Source of the DNA: Candidatus Woesearchaeota archaeon
GTDB taxonomy: Archaea > Nanobdellota > Nanobdellia > Woesearchaeales > SM23-78
Length of the DNA: 41,578 nucleotides
Assembly: GCA_016935175.1 (NCBI GenBank)
Contig: JAFGRK010000014.1
Span: 1-41,578, forward strand
Reading direction: 5' to 3'
The notes under the pieces are model-generated. The model saw only the letters and a list, made by a program, of their open reading frames with translations, made no database searches and had not been told where the DNA came from. Made by a program: the position numbers and the translations under genes. Below are positions 7,045 to 16,069 of this stretch, piece after piece. The stretch's first letter is position 1. Every line of letters starts with the position of its first letter.

Positions 7045-8802
7045 ATGGCAGAGACCAAAGCAGATGAGATGGCAAAGAAGCAGCGCGAGATAAGCGTTGC
7101 AGAGTTCTTTGAGAAGAACAGGCACTTGCTGGGCTTTGACAACAAGAGAAAAGCCTTGTTGACTGCAGTCAAGGAAGCAGTTGATAACTCCCTGGACGCC
7201 TGTGAAGAGGCAGATATATTGCCTGATATTAACGTGGAGCTCATAGACATGGGCAATGACAGGTTCAGGGTTGTTGTTGAGGATAACGGCCCAGGCATAA
7301 TTGAGAACCAGATACCTAAGGTGTTTGCCAAGCTGCTTTACGGAAGCAAGTTCCACAGGCTCAAGCAGAGCAGGGGACAGCAAGGAATCGGCATAAGCGC
7401 CAGTGTCATGTACGCCCAGCTCACAACAGGCAGGCCTGCCAAGATTCTTTCAAAGATAGGAGCAAACAAGCCTGCGCACTATTATGAGCTCAAGATAGAC
7501 ACTACTAACAACAAGCCTCTCACCTTGAAGAATGAAGAGCAGCAATGGGAAAAGCCCCAAGGAACAAAAGTTGAGCTGGATTTGGAAGGAAGCTTTCTTA
7601 AGGGCCCGCAGAGCGTGGATGAATACCTTAGGCAGACAGCAATCATTAATCCTCACGTAAATATTACTTATGTCAACCCCAAGGCAGAGCAGATAATATT
7701 CCCCAGGGCTACTGACAAGATGCCTAAGCAGCCCCATGAGATAAAGCCCCACCCTTACGGCGTGGAGCTGGGAATGCTTCTTAAGATGATGGCAAATACA
7801 GATAACAGGACAATGCAGGCATTCCTGACGAGCGAGTTCTCAAGGGTAGGCCCAGGCACTGCAAAGGAGATATGCGAGAAAGCATTTGTGCCTCCTAACA
7901 CTAATCCTAAAAAAATAACCAGGGATGAGGCTGAGAAGCTAATAGGCGCCATAAAGGAAACTAGAATTATAAGCCCGCCTACTGATTGCATCAGCCCGCT
8001 TGGCGAGGAAGCGTTTGAGAAGGGATTGAGAAAAGAGGTTAATGCAGAGTATTATTGCGCAGTCACCAGGAGCCCAGCAGTCTACAGGGGCAACCCCTTC
8101 CAGGTGGAAGTTGCAATTGCTTATGGAGGCACGCAGCAGGCTGATGGCTCTATCAACCTATTAAGGTTTGCAAACAGGGTTCCTTTGCTTTATCAGCAAG
8201 GGGCTTGCAGCATCTTTAAGAGCACTGCCCAGACCAACTGGAAGCCTTATGGCTTGCAGCAGAGCAATGGCTCACTGCCCAATGGGCCAGTCACAATCGC
8301 AGTTCATATTGCAAGCGTGTGGGTGCCTTTCACCAGCGAGAGCAAGGAAGCAATAGCGCATTACCCTGAAATAATAAGCGAGGTGAAGCTCGCCCTGCAA
8401 GAGGCAGGAAGAAGGCTCCAGACTTATGTGCATAAGAAGCACAGGGTGAAAAGGCAGCTTGAAAGGGCTAATCTTTTTGAGAAGTACATACCTGAAGTTG
8501 CTGACTCACTATCAAGGCTTACAGGAGAGGACAAGAACAAGTTGGTCAAGAAGCTCCAGGACATGACCAAGAAGGATGACATCCAGAAGGAGATATTTGA
8601 GATGGAGTCATTGAAAGGAGAGGTTGATGACGAGTATAATAATGGCAATGGCAACGGCGAGAATGGTGATAGCAGCAACAACGGCAATGGCAGCAATGGC
8701 ACCAATGGCTACGAAGAAGAGAAAGACAGCCCTGAGCCAAACAGGAAGAAAGGTAAGGAAGAGCCTAAGAAAAAAGCAAAAGTAAAAGGCAAGGCAAAGT
8801 AA
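7045..8802 (+). CDS. top6B: DNA topoisomerase VI subunit B
   Basis: ATP-binding subunit of the type IIB topoisomerase that relaxes and decatenates archaeal DNA together with subunit A. The GHKL ATPase fold shows KEAVDNSLDACE (N box), VVEDNGPGI (G1) and SRGQQGIGISASVMYAQ (G2/lid). A helix-two-turn-helix section and a transducer domain (FTSESKEAIAHYPEI, then ALQEAGRRLQTYVHKKHR) follow. The end is an Asn/Gly-rich linker and a Lys-rich tail. The 585 residues are normal length. The gene is followed after 23 bp by subunit A, forming the standard operon. Confidence 0.97.
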   Translation: MAETKADEMAKKQREISVAEFFEKNRHLLGFDNKRKALLTAVKEAVDNSLDACEEADILPDINVELIDMGNDRFRVVVEDNGPGIIENQIPKVFAKLLYGSKFHRLKQSRGQQGIGISASVMYAQLTTGRPAKILSKIGANKPAHYYELKIDTTNNKPLTLKNEEQQWEKPQGTKVELDLEGSFLKGPQSVDEYLRQTAIINPHVNITYVNPKAEQIIFPRATDKMPKQPHEIKPHPYGVELGMLLKMMANTDNRTMQAFLTSEFSRVGPGTAKEICEKAFVPPNTNPKKITRDEAEKLIGAIKETRIISPPTDCISPLGEEAFEKGLRKEVNAEYYCAVTRSPAVYRGNPFQVEVAIAYGGTQQADGSINLLRFANRVPLLYQQGACSIFKSTAQTNWKPYGLQQSNGSLPNGPVTIAVHIASVWVPFTSESKEAIAHYPEIISEVKLALQEAGRRLQTYVHKKHRVKRQLERANLFEKYIPEVADSLSRLTGEDKNKLVKKLQDMTKKDDIQKEIFEMESLKGEVDDEYNNGNGNGENGDSSNNGNGSNGTNGYEEEKDSPEPNRKKGKEEPKKKAKVKGKAK

Positions 8803-8825
8803 AAACCAAGGCGAAGTAGATATGC

Positions 8826-9947
8826 ATGGCAGAGCAAACAAAAGAAAAAACCAAGAAAGAGAATGAGCTCACCAACGGCGCAAGAAAAGAGCTTATCCAA
8901 CTAGGCTATGATGTGGTTGATGACATCAACAAGGGAAAGAACCCTCACATAGAATTGTCAGTCAGGGGCCTTAGCAATGTTGTTTATGATAAGGAATCCA
9001 AGACCCTTTCCCTAGGGGATAAAACAGCCCAGAGGTTCTTCTTCAACGTAGCCCACTCAAAAAAATTCCTCCAGACCATAGAGGTAGCAAGCATATGCAA
9101 GAGCCTGCTTGATGTGCAGAAGCACGCAAGCCTAAGGGATGTCTTTTACATGGCCAAGAGGACCATACCTGACACCAGGATCAATGTTGTTGATGAGCAG
9201 ACAGAATCAGACAAAGCAATAGAGGACTTGGAGCTCATAACAGGCTACTCAAGAGAAAACCTGAATGTGAACGCTAACAAGATGGGAAGCGTGGCAGGAA
9301 AGGTAGTGGTTGAGGACGCTGGAGACACCATTGACTGGTCAAGGCTAGGAAGCGGAGGATGGAGCATACCCAGCAATGTAGAGAACATCAAGTTCAAGAA
9401 AGTGGATGCAAAATATGTCATCTACATGGAGAAAGCAGCAGTGTGGGAGCGTCTTCACGAGGATAAGTTCTGGGCCAAGCAGAACTGCATCATCATGTCA
9501 TCACAAGGCCAGACTACGAGAGGGATAAGGAGGCTTCTCCAGAGGCTTAGCACAGAGCACAAGCTGCCGATATATGTCCTCGCAGACAATGACCCTTGGG
9601 GATGGTATATCTATTCAGTGCTTAAGTTCGGAAGCATCAGCCTTGCGCACATGGCCAATGAGATGGCAATATCAGATGTCAAGTTCCTGGGAATAACCTG
9701 CGATGATGTTGTGAATTATGACCTGAAAAGGCATTTCATCAAGCTGACTGACAAGGACATCTCCAGGCTTAAGCAGATGCAGAACTATGAATGGTTTGCC
9801 AAGCACAAGCAGTGGCAGCGCCAGTTCAAGATGATGAAAGACTTCGGAGCCAAGGTAGAGATCCAGGCCCTCTCATCCAAGGGAATAAGCTTTATTTCTG
9901 AAAAATACTTGCCAGAAAAGATAAGGAAGCAGGAGCTGCTGGACTAG
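8826..9947 (+). CDS. top6A: DNA topoisomerase VI subunit A
   Basis: DNA-cleaving subunit, homologous to Spo11. The winged-helix CAP domain carries the catalytic Tyr108 in SLRDVFYMAKR. The TOPRIM domain shows Glu202 (YMEKAAVWERL) and the Asp254/Asp256 pair in VLADNDPWGWYIYSVLKFGS. The 373 residues match the family. It is translated from the top6B message, with TGGTAT-free context and ATG 8826 shortly after the top6B stop. Subunits A and B form an A2B2 enzyme. There is no sign of damage. Confidence 0.97.
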   Translation: MAEQTKEKTKKENELTNGARKELIQLGYDVVDDINKGKNPHIELSVRGLSNVVYDKESKTLSLGDKTAQRFFFNVAHSKKFLQTIEVASICKSLLDVQKHASLRDVFYMAKRTIPDTRINVVDEQTESDKAIEDLELITGYSRENLNVNANKMGSVAGKVVVEDAGDTIDWSRLGSGGWSIPSNVENIKFKKVDAKYVIYMEKAAVWERLHEDKFWAKQNCIIMSSQGQTTRGIRRLLQRLSTEHKLPIYVLADNDPWGWYIYSVLKFGSISLAHMANEMAISDVKFLGITCDDVVNYDLKRHFIKLTDKDISRLKQMQNYEWFAKHKQWQRQFKMMKDFGAKVEIQALSSKGISFISEKYLPEKIRKQELLD

Positions 9948-9976
9948 TCAAGGCAATAAGGGTTTAATCGAATTTT

Positions 9977-10369
9977 TTAGGCAATCATTATGCAGGACAC
10001 GTTTTCAATGTTACCATTACTCTTTCTTATTTTTCCAGTGCAGCTACCCCCGCAAGGGTATGGCAAATCTTGCTTGCAAACTAGATTATTGTTAAAAACC
10101 CAATATCTGCCTTGCTCGTGGAAATTGCATGCATAACGATTAGATTTAAACTCCTGGCTCTGGTATTGATTCCAAAGGTTGCATGCTTTTTCTTCTGAGT
10201 CAATAGGCAGAGGCAAGTTTTTTATCTCAACAGATTTTACTTCATCGTTTAATCTATAGCGAATGGAGATATCATAGTTTTCTTTTCCTGCTGTACAACC
10301 GGTAATCAAGGCAATACACACACATATAACTGTAAAAACCACGATTAGTATGCTATTCGCTGGTTTCAT
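9977..10369 (-). CDS. Small lipoprotein of unknown function
   Basis: A 130-residue secreted protein. The signal has a hydrophobic stretch ILIVVFTVICVCIALITGC with a likely lipidated Cys at the end of LITGC, then TAGKENYD. The mature part contains several Cys residues (KACNLW, YACNF, LVCKQ, YPCGGSC, VSCIM) that could form disulfides outside the cell. It is convergent with top6A, stopping about 30 bp from it. No family is recognised. Confidence 0.7.
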   Translation of the reverse strand: MKPANSILIVVFTVICVCIALITGCTAGKENYDISIRYRLNDEVKSVEIKNLPLPIDSEEKACNLWNQYQSQEFKSNRYACNFHEQGRYWVFNNNLVCKQDLPYPCGGSCTGKIRKSNGNIENVSCIMIA

Positions 10370-10481
10370 AGGTCATTGCTAGTTTAGGTTCTTATTAAAT
10401 TTTTCGAAAGCTTCAATTTGGATTGAATAATTAAGGGAATAAATGTTTATTCGCTATGACAGTTAATTGTGTGCCAGAGCA

Positions 10482-10497
10482 AAACATTTATATAATC
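10482..10497 (+). promoter_or_regulatory. BRE/TATA box upstream of 10521
   Basis: AAACATTTATATAATC ends about 24 nt before ATG 10521. This supports that ATG as the leaderless start rather than the upstream GTG at 10467, which would lie before the TATA box. Confidence 0.6.
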
Positions 10498-10520
10498 CCA
10501 TCGCGAGTATTACTTGCATT

Positions 10521-11117
10521 ATGGGAGCTCTAAAGCTAAGGCCTGGCAATGATAGGGACATACTTGCTACCAAGTTCGAGATAGAGCATGAGGAAGTGTT
10601 CCACCTCAAGAACCTCTATAAGCTGATTTATGAATGGCTTGATGAGGAAGGCTTCACAGCAGTTGATGGAAAGGCAGATGACAAGATAGAGACCCTTTAC
10701 TTTGACAAGACTACTGCTGACGGGGCAAAAGAGCACCAGATATGGTGGAGAGCGTTCCAGGTGCCTAGGGATAACAAATACTACCGCTATTTCATCAAGA
10801 TTGACTGGCAGACCCTTTACATCAAGAGCATGGAGATAATGCACAAGGGACAGAAGTTCAAGACCAACAAGGGCGACGTAATATTGAGGATTGAGGCTTG
10901 GCTCCAGCTGGACTACCAGAATAAGTGGGAGAACCATCCCATACTCAGGATTTTTGACAGGTGGTTCAGGGAAAGGTTTTATCTTGAGAGGATAAAGAGC
11001 TACAAGCACGACCTCTACCTTACTGCTTTTAGGCTGCACCAGACTATCAAGCAGTACTTGCAGCTCAAGGCGCCTGTTGATTGGGGAAGGCCTTTCCACC
11101 CTGAAAGGGGCGTGTGA
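10521..11117 (+). CDS. Conserved-looking hypothetical protein
   Basis: A soluble protein of 198 residues beginning MGALKLRPGNDRD. It is rich in aromatic and charged residues (HQIWWRAFQVPRDNKYYRYFIKIDW, split by no membrane segment), with a mixed alpha/beta pattern and a helical C-terminal third. The start at 10521 is chosen because a TATA box lies 25 nt upstream. The sugar kinase gene starts 62 bp downstream on the same strand, so the two may be cotranscribed. No motif allows a function to be named; a nucleic-acid or membrane-adaptor role would be a guess. Confidence 0.75.
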   Translation: MGALKLRPGNDRDILATKFEIEHEEVFHLKNLYKLIYEWLDEEGFTAVDGKADDKIETLYFDKTTADGAKEHQIWWRAFQVPRDNKYYRYFIKIDWQTLYIKSMEIMHKGQKFKTNKGDVILRIEAWLQLDYQNKWENHPILRIFDRWFRERFYLERIKSYKHDLYLTAFRLHQTIKQYLQLKAPVDWGRPFHPERGV

Positions 11118-11179
11118 GAAGAAAACCATGCCTGTGCAAAAAAAGGGTAAGAAAGCAAAAAAGAGGGTGAACAAGCATA

Positions 11180-12205
11180 ATGATGTACGATGTTATAACC
11201 ATGGGCAGCAACACAGTGGACTTATTCGTCCATACTGACCGCTCTGAGATAATTGATATACGCTCAAAAGAAGGCTCTGAGGAGTTCATCTCTTACCCTG
11301 TTGGCTCTAAGATGCTCATAACCAAGTTCATGCAGGATTTTGGGGGCAATGGTGCCAACACTGCTGTGGCCTTTGCCAGGCTCGGCCTGAAGACAGCTTA
11401 CCTTGGGGAGATAGGCAAGGACCATTACGGCAGCCTAATACTAAAGGCTTTGCAAAAGGAAAAGATAGGCTTTATAGGCACTAGAGGGGACGCTTCAGGA
11501 ATATCCATAATCCTTGACTCAATAGAGGATGACAGGACTATACTCGTCTATAAGGGCTGCAATAATGACCTGAGGCTCAAGGATATCAGCCTGAAAAAGC
11601 TCAATGCCAAATGGCTTTATCTGACATCCATGCTAGGGGAGAGCCTTATAACTATGAAAGCAGTGGCTGCGCACGCCAAGAAGAACAATATCAAGATAGC
11701 CTTCAACCCCTCAGCAACGCTGCTGGAAAATGAGTGCAAGTCCGCACTAGAGCTTCTCAGCTTCACAGATGTGCTGGTGCTCAACAAGGAAGAGGCAGAG
11801 GCCTTGGCAGGGAAGAACTCACAAGAGGAAAACATCCAAAAGCTGCTTTCACACGGTCCTAAGGTAATAGCAATAACTGATGGTAAGAACGGGGCAGTTG
11901 CCTATAATGATGGCTATTATTATAAGATTGGCGTGAACAAAGAAGTGAAAGTTGTCGAGACAACAGGCGCAGGAGATGCATTTGCCTCTACCATGACAGC
12001 AGGAATTATAATGGGCAAGCCCTTTGAGGACTGCCTTAAGATGGCAATAATAAATGCAGAGTCAGAGATCTCCCGCCATGGGGCGCAGAACCTCCTGCTC
12101 AGCCGTAGGCAGATGATGGAACAGCTAAGCAAGGACAAAAGGCCTGTTGAGAAGAAAAAGGTAGAATGGCATGTTAATGCAGAAATGGCAAACCCTGAAA
12201 GGTGA
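11180..12205 (+). CDS. PfkB/ribokinase-family carbohydrate kinase
   Basis: ATP-dependent sugar or nucleoside kinase of the ribokinase superfamily. The first signature is FGGNGANTAVAFARLG (about residues 54-69) and the second, with the catalytic Asp, is VETTGAGDAFASTMTAG (about 259-275). The order of lid and core segments is normal. The last 30 residues are a basic extension beyond the usual fold. The start is ATG 11180 (MMYDVITMGS), after GAGGGTGA. The next gene begins right after its TGA, so it is probably cotranslated. The substrate is not evident: ribose, adenosine and fructose-6-phosphate kinases all share these motifs. Confidence 0.88.
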   Translation: MMYDVITMGSNTVDLFVHTDRSEIIDIRSKEGSEEFISYPVGSKMLITKFMQDFGGNGANTAVAFARLGLKTAYLGEIGKDHYGSLILKALQKEKIGFIGTRGDASGISIILDSIEDDRTILVYKGCNNDLRLKDISLKKLNAKWLYLTSMLGESLITMKAVAAHAKKNNIKIAFNPSATLLENECKSALELLSFTDVLVLNKEEAEALAGKNSQEENIQKLLSHGPKVIAITDGKNGAVAYNDGYYYKIGVNKEVKVVETTGAGDAFASTMTAGIIMGKPFEDCLKMAIINAESEISRHGAQNLLLSRRQMMEQLSKDKRPVEKKKVEWHVNAEMANPER

Positions 12206-13645
12206 ATGATTGTGCAATATGTGATATCCCTAAACAATGTGAAGAAATCAGACCTAGGCTCTGTAGGGGTGAGGGCTATGGACCTGGCAGAGCTAAGGGA
12301 GAAAGGCTTGAACATCCCTTTGAGCTTTGTGCTCAACAACCAGGCTTTTGAGGAGTTCTTGTCAGAGAATAATCTTCAGGAGAAGATTTTCCATTCCCTT
12401 AATTCCAGCAGCAGCCCAAGAAAAGCTTATGATGAGATACTGGCATTTTTTGCAGAAAGCCGCTTCCCTGATGCAATAAGCACTGAGATATCAGAGGCTT
12501 ATGAGTCACTGACCATTGAGCCTGGCTCAACAGCCAGCGCCATCATCTCAAAATGGGACATGCCCTTTGTGAATCTGATAAGAAGCCCTTATTACCCCCT
12601 GGGAACAGAGGATGTCGAGGGAATACTCCAGAACATAAGGGGATTGGAAACCTTGCTAGGGGCAATCAAGCTGTCATGGGCTTCATTCTACTCCCCAGAG
12701 TCAATATCTTTCAGGAAGGAAAAAGGCATAGGGGATAATTTCAGGGCTGGGCTCATCATCCAGAAGATGAAGAAAGCCAAGCAGGCAGCAGTGGCTTACT
12801 CTTATGCAGACCATGACGACAAGCTAATAGTGGTCAAAGGGTTCATAGGTATGCAGGACTTTGGGTTTGACAGGGAGATACTGGGCAAGGACTACCACGA
12901 GGTTAACCCTAACTCATTATCCATAACCAAGTCAGAGATTAATGTGCAGGAATGCGCTATCGAGAGAGGCTTGGAAAAGGAAGAGCTTATCCTGCAGGAC
13001 TTAAAAGGAGAGGGCTCAAGGCAAAAGGTTGATGACAGGCAAGTTAGCGAAATAGCCAGGATAACCAAGCGCGCCAAGAGCTTCCTGGGAAAGGACATAA
13101 AAGTATATTTTGAGATGAAGGATGATTACAAGTACGTGCTGCTGGCATGCCAAAGGGCAGGAAGCGCCAAGAGGGCAGTGATAGAGCATGAAGAGGCTGT
13201 TGTTCAGGTACAAGACGTCAAGGCAGGAGATAGCAAGGCAATAGTGGTTGAGCATAAGCACGAAGTCGAAGTGGCTGAAGGTGAAAACGAGCTTGGGCTT
13301 CCCAAGATACTAAGCCCAGAAGAGGCTAAGAAGGAAGTGCTTGCAGAGGACGAATACCTTGCAAGGGAGCTCTGCCCAGAGCCTGAAGATGACATTGTAA
13401 GGGTTGATGAGAGCACCATGGCAGAGCCAGAGGCGCAGGTGTACGATGCAAAAGCTGATGAGCCAGTAGAGGAAGAGAAGATAGAGGAGAAGGTAGAGCA
13501 GGAAGTCAACCTGCTGGAAGAAGTGCTCAAGATAAAGGAGATTACTGAGCGCATGGAAGAGCACGCGCTCAACAACAGCCACGAATCCTACAACCAGGAA
13601 GCAAGAAAGCTCAAGGAGATGATGAGAAGGCTCAGGGAGCAATAG
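12206..13645 (+). CDS. PEP-synthase N-domain-like protein with acidic tail
   Basis: The first 320 residues resemble the ATP-grasp nucleotide-binding domain of PEP synthase and pyruvate phosphate dikinase: GSVGVRAMDLAELREKGLNI then FVLNNQAFEEFL, and a degenerate LIRSPYYPLGTEDVEG in place of the usual VRSSATAEDLPG. The swivelling phosphohistidine domain and the PEP/pyruvate barrel are both absent. After about residue 330 the protein is acidic and probably disordered, then ends in a predicted coiled coil (EEVLKIKEITERMEEH...). It starts at ATG 12206, directly after the kinase TGA, with GAAAGGTGA as ribosome binding site. It is unlikely to make PEP; a nucleotide-binding regulator or assembly partner is possible. 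Confidence 0.6.
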   Translation: MIVQYVISLNNVKKSDLGSVGVRAMDLAELREKGLNIPLSFVLNNQAFEEFLSENNLQEKIFHSLNSSSSPRKAYDEILAFFAESRFPDAISTEISEAYESLTIEPGSTASAIISKWDMPFVNLIRSPYYPLGTEDVEGILQNIRGLETLLGAIKLSWASFYSPESISFRKEKGIGDNFRAGLIIQKMKKAKQAAVAYSYADHDDKLIVVKGFIGMQDFGFDREILGKDYHEVNPNSLSITKSEINVQECAIERGLEKEELILQDLKGEGSRQKVDDRQVSEIARITKRAKSFLGKDIKVYFEMKDDYKYVLLACQRAGSAKRAVIEHEEAVVQVQDVKAGDSKAIVVEHKHEVEVAEGENELGLPKILSPEEAKKEVLAEDEYLARELCPEPEDDIVRVDESTMAEPEAQVYDAKADEPVEEEKIEEKVEQEVNLLEEVLKIKEITERMEEHALNNSHESYNQEARKLKEMMRRLREQ

Positions 13646-13678
13646 ATTAAGGATAAATAGATTAATGTCAGGATTTCT

Positions 13679-13692
13679 AAACATTTAAAAAA
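13679..13692 (+). promoter_or_regulatory. TATA box of the tRNA thiolase gene
   Basis: AAACATTTAAAAAA lies about 22-25 nt before ATG 13713, giving a leaderless transcript. Confidence 0.6.
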
Positions 13693-13712
13693 AGGCTTGA
13701 TTTCTAAAGGCC

Positions 13713-14699
13713 ATGGCAAGGAAAAACAAGAAGTCAAGAAGATGCCTCAAGTGCAATAATCCAGTGTACTGCTCTAGCCTTTGCAAGCAGCACTTTGCTG
13801 ATTACTTTGAGAAGAAAGTCAAGAGGACTATAAAGAAGTTTGAGCTGTTCTCAAGAGATGACAAGGTAGCAGTGGCTGTTAGCGGAGGAAAAGACTCAAC
13901 TGTGTGCCTTTATGTGCTAAAAAAGCTCGGCTATGATGTGGAAGCAGTCACAGTTGATGCGCTAATTGGCAATTACACCAAGCAGAACCTTGAGAACCTA
14001 AGAAAGGTGTGCAATAAGTATGGCATCAAGCTGCACGAGATTTCTTTTCGCGAGGAATTCGGAATGGCGCTTTGCTCAATCAAGATAGTAGCCCATGAGA
14101 AGGGCTTGAAATACTCTTCATGCTTTATCTGCGGAGTTCTCAGGCGATACCTGCTTAACAAGTACGCGAAAAAGGAATGCTTTGATTGCATCTGCACAGG
14201 CCACAACCTGGATGATGAGGCCCAGGCTTTTATCATGAACGTGTTCAGGAACGACCTTAACCTTGCAAAGAGGCAGGGGCCGATAACTGGCAGCGGAACA
14301 GTGCCAGGAAAAAATGTGAAGGGCGGCAGCGCAGCCTTTGCCAAGAGGGTGAAGCCTCTCTACCTCTGCACAGAAGAGGAGACAACTGCCTATTCCAAGC
14401 TCATGAAATTCCCAGTCAACTATGCAGACTGCCCTTGCAGGGAAGGGGCATACCGAAAGGAGTACGCTGACATGCTTGATGAGTTTGAGAAGAAGTTCCC
14501 ACCCACAAAATACAATATCATACAGTTCTTCTTGCGGACCATTTACAAGATGAAAGATAAAGAAACAGAAGAAGGCATTGTTGTGAAAGAAGAAGGTGCT
14601 GTTGTGAATGCTTGTGCTTATTGCGGAGAGCCTTGCGCCAAGCAAGTTTGCAAGCGATGCGAGATACTTGTTGCGCTTAAAGGCGAGGAAAAAAAATGA
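13713..14699 (+). CDS. TtuA/Ncs6-family tRNA 2-thiolation protein
   Basis: PP-loop ATPase that adenylates and thiolates a tRNA uridine (position 54 or wobble position 34). An N-terminal zinc finger uses Cys11, Cys14, Cys20 and Cys24. The PP-loop SGGKDS is at residues 57-62. YSSCFICGVLRRYLL carries the catalytic CxxC and CTGHNLDDEAQA the second nucleotide motif. A third Cys, in YADCPCREGAYRK, completes the iron-sulfur/active-site set. A C-terminal zinc finger follows (CAYCGEPC, CKRC). The 328 residues match the family. The stop overlaps the next gene by 4 nt (ATGA), so the two are translationally coupled. TtuA versus NcsA cannot be separated by eye. Confidence 0.9.
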   Translation: MARKNKKSRRCLKCNNPVYCSSLCKQHFADYFEKKVKRTIKKFELFSRDDKVAVAVSGGKDSTVCLYVLKKLGYDVEAVTVDALIGNYTKQNLENLRKVCNKYGIKLHEISFREEFGMALCSIKIVAHEKGLKYSSCFICGVLRRYLLNKYAKKECFDCICTGHNLDDEAQAFIMNVFRNDLNLAKRQGPITGSGTVPGKNVKGGSAAFAKRVKPLYLCTEEETTAYSKLMKFPVNYADCPCREGAYRKEYADMLDEFEKKFPPTKYNIIQFFLRTIYKMKDKETEEGIVVKEEGAVVNACAYCGEPCAKQVCKRCEILVALKGEEKK

Positions 14700-15367
14700 A
14701 AAGAAAAGCAAAAGCGCCAAAAGAAGATAAAGATGGCTTTTTCAGCCCTGAGCTCATCAAGGCTTTCAGCAAGTTCAAGGCTCCTTGGGATGTCCAGTTA
14801 TACCTTAACAAGCTAAAATACAATCCAGGGGATGACTGCAAGTCTCCTGCCCAGGTTGTCAAAAGGAATAGCGCCCATTGCGCAGAAGGGGCTTTTTTCG
14901 CAGCAGCAGCCTTAAGGTATCTTGGCTTCAAGCCCTTGGTTCTATACATACTTTCACAGAATGATGATGACCATTTCCTTGCCTTGTTCAGGATGAACAA
15001 CCGTTGGGGAGCTGTTTCTAAGTCTAACTTCAGCGTTCTAAGGTACAGGGAGCCTGTGTACAAGAGCATACGGGAGCTGGTGATGTCATATTTTGAGGAT
15101 TACTTCAACTCAGCAGGCCAGAAGACCATGAGGGCATACACCATGCCAGTAAATCTTGAGAGGTTTGACAGCCAGCATTGGATGACCGCTGGCAAGGACA
15201 TCTCCTTTGTAGGGGATTATTTTGACAACCTAAAGCAGCACCGAGTTGTTGACAAGGCAATGGTTCGCTCCTTAAGCCCTGTTGACAGGGAATTGCTTAA
15301 GGGCTCGCTTCTTTACGCTAACAAGAGAGGATTGTTCAAGCCTGAGGGAGCAAAAAAGAAGAAATAA
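14696..15367 (+). CDS. Transglutaminase-like cysteine protein
   Basis: A 223-residue protein with a papain/transglutaminase-like core: Cys62 at the start of a helix (NSAHCAEGAFFAAAALRYLG) and His93 on a following strand (DDDHFLALFR), with WGAVSKSNF after it that may supply the third residue. This is the order of transglutaminase-fold proteases and amidases. N- and C-termini are Lys-rich and no signal peptide is seen, so it should act in the cytoplasm. It overlaps the tRNA thiolase gene by 4 nt; a link to tRNA modification or to cleavage of an ubiquitin-like sulfur carrier is possible but speculative. Confidence 0.6.
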   Translation: MKRKAKAPKEDKDGFFSPELIKAFSKFKAPWDVQLYLNKLKYNPGDDCKSPAQVVKRNSAHCAEGAFFAAAALRYLGFKPLVLYILSQNDDDHFLALFRMNNRWGAVSKSNFSVLRYREPVYKSIRELVMSYFEDYFNSAGQKTMRAYTMPVNLERFDSQHWMTAGKDISFVGDYFDNLKQHRVVDKAMVRSLSPVDRELLKGSLLYANKRGLFKPEGAKKKK

Positions 15368-15425
15368 TTACCACTTATCAAAATAAATCACAATAAATAA
15401 ATATTAGAAAGCCAATTAATCAGTT

Positions 15426-15986
15426 ATGTTCACTTTCATGCTAGTGCTTTTAGGAGTATTCTTGCTTTGCTATTCTATATTCATCTGCAAGAAGATGATA
15501 GAGTCATTCACCAAGAGCACTTATAGGCGCGCAGGGCAGATAATGCTTTCGCTGATAATAATCCTCTTTGTAGGCTACATAGGATATATACTTTTCAACT
15601 ATAACCTGCTATTCACAGATTTTATCGTAGGGATACTGCTTTTCATGATGGCTTTCTTTGTCACCTTGGTGCTGCATGTAAACCACTCGTTCATCATCCG
15701 CTTGACCATGCAGACCCTGGAGCTGAAGAGCTTCAGCGAAAAGCTATGGGAGGAGACGCAGTCATTAAGCTCCAACAAGGAGCGTTTGGAGAGCATCAAG
15801 TCCATCTTAGAGCAAAAGAACAATGATCTGGAGATGGCCTTGCGAAAGGTCTCTGCCAGGAATCTTGAGGCAGCCAAGCAGATGGCTGTCAAGGAGCTTA
15901 CCAAGGCGTTTGAGCCTAAATCCCCTTCTGATGATAAGGTTGAGGATGATAAGAGCAAGACAGGGCCAGGGACCAAGCCTGAGTGA
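15426..15986 (+). CDS. Membrane protein with C-terminal coiled coil
   Basis: A 186-residue protein with three hydrophobic segments: about 3-21 (TFMLVLLGVFLLCYSIFIC), 40-58 (IMLSLIIILFVGYIGYIL) and 65-85 (DFIVGILLFMMAFFVTLVL). A long amphipathic, probably coiled-coil region follows (about 95-160), then a short charged tail. The helical rod should lie in the cytoplasm. I do not recognise a family. The gene stands alone between two short AT-rich gaps. Confidence 0.65.
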   Translation: MFTFMLVLLGVFLLCYSIFICKKMIESFTKSTYRRAGQIMLSLIIILFVGYIGYILFNYNLLFTDFIVGILLFMMAFFVTLVLHVNHSFIIRLTMQTLELKSFSEKLWEETQSLSSNKERLESIKSILEQKNNDLEMALRKVSARNLEAAKQMAVKELTKAFEPKSPSDDKVEDDKSKTGPGTKPE

Positions 15987-16030
15987 CATTCATTTAATAT
16001 TTTAATATTTCTTAATCCAATAATCCCAAT

Positions 16031-16048
16031 GCAAACATTTAAAAAATA
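16031..16048 (+). promoter_or_regulatory. BRE/TATA box upstream of 16070
   Basis: GCAAACATTTAAAAAATA lies about 25 nt before ATG 16070, fitting a leaderless start. Confidence 0.6.
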
Positions 16049-16069
16049 CAGCCACCATTAATTGCCATA

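Noticed and set aside
10467-10520. N-terminal extension of the 10521 gene from GTG
   Set aside because: It would begin upstream of the TATA box.
11128-11238. 36-codon basic ORF between the 10521 gene and the sugar kinase
   Set aside because: No good ribosome binding site and half of it overlaps the kinase gene in another frame.
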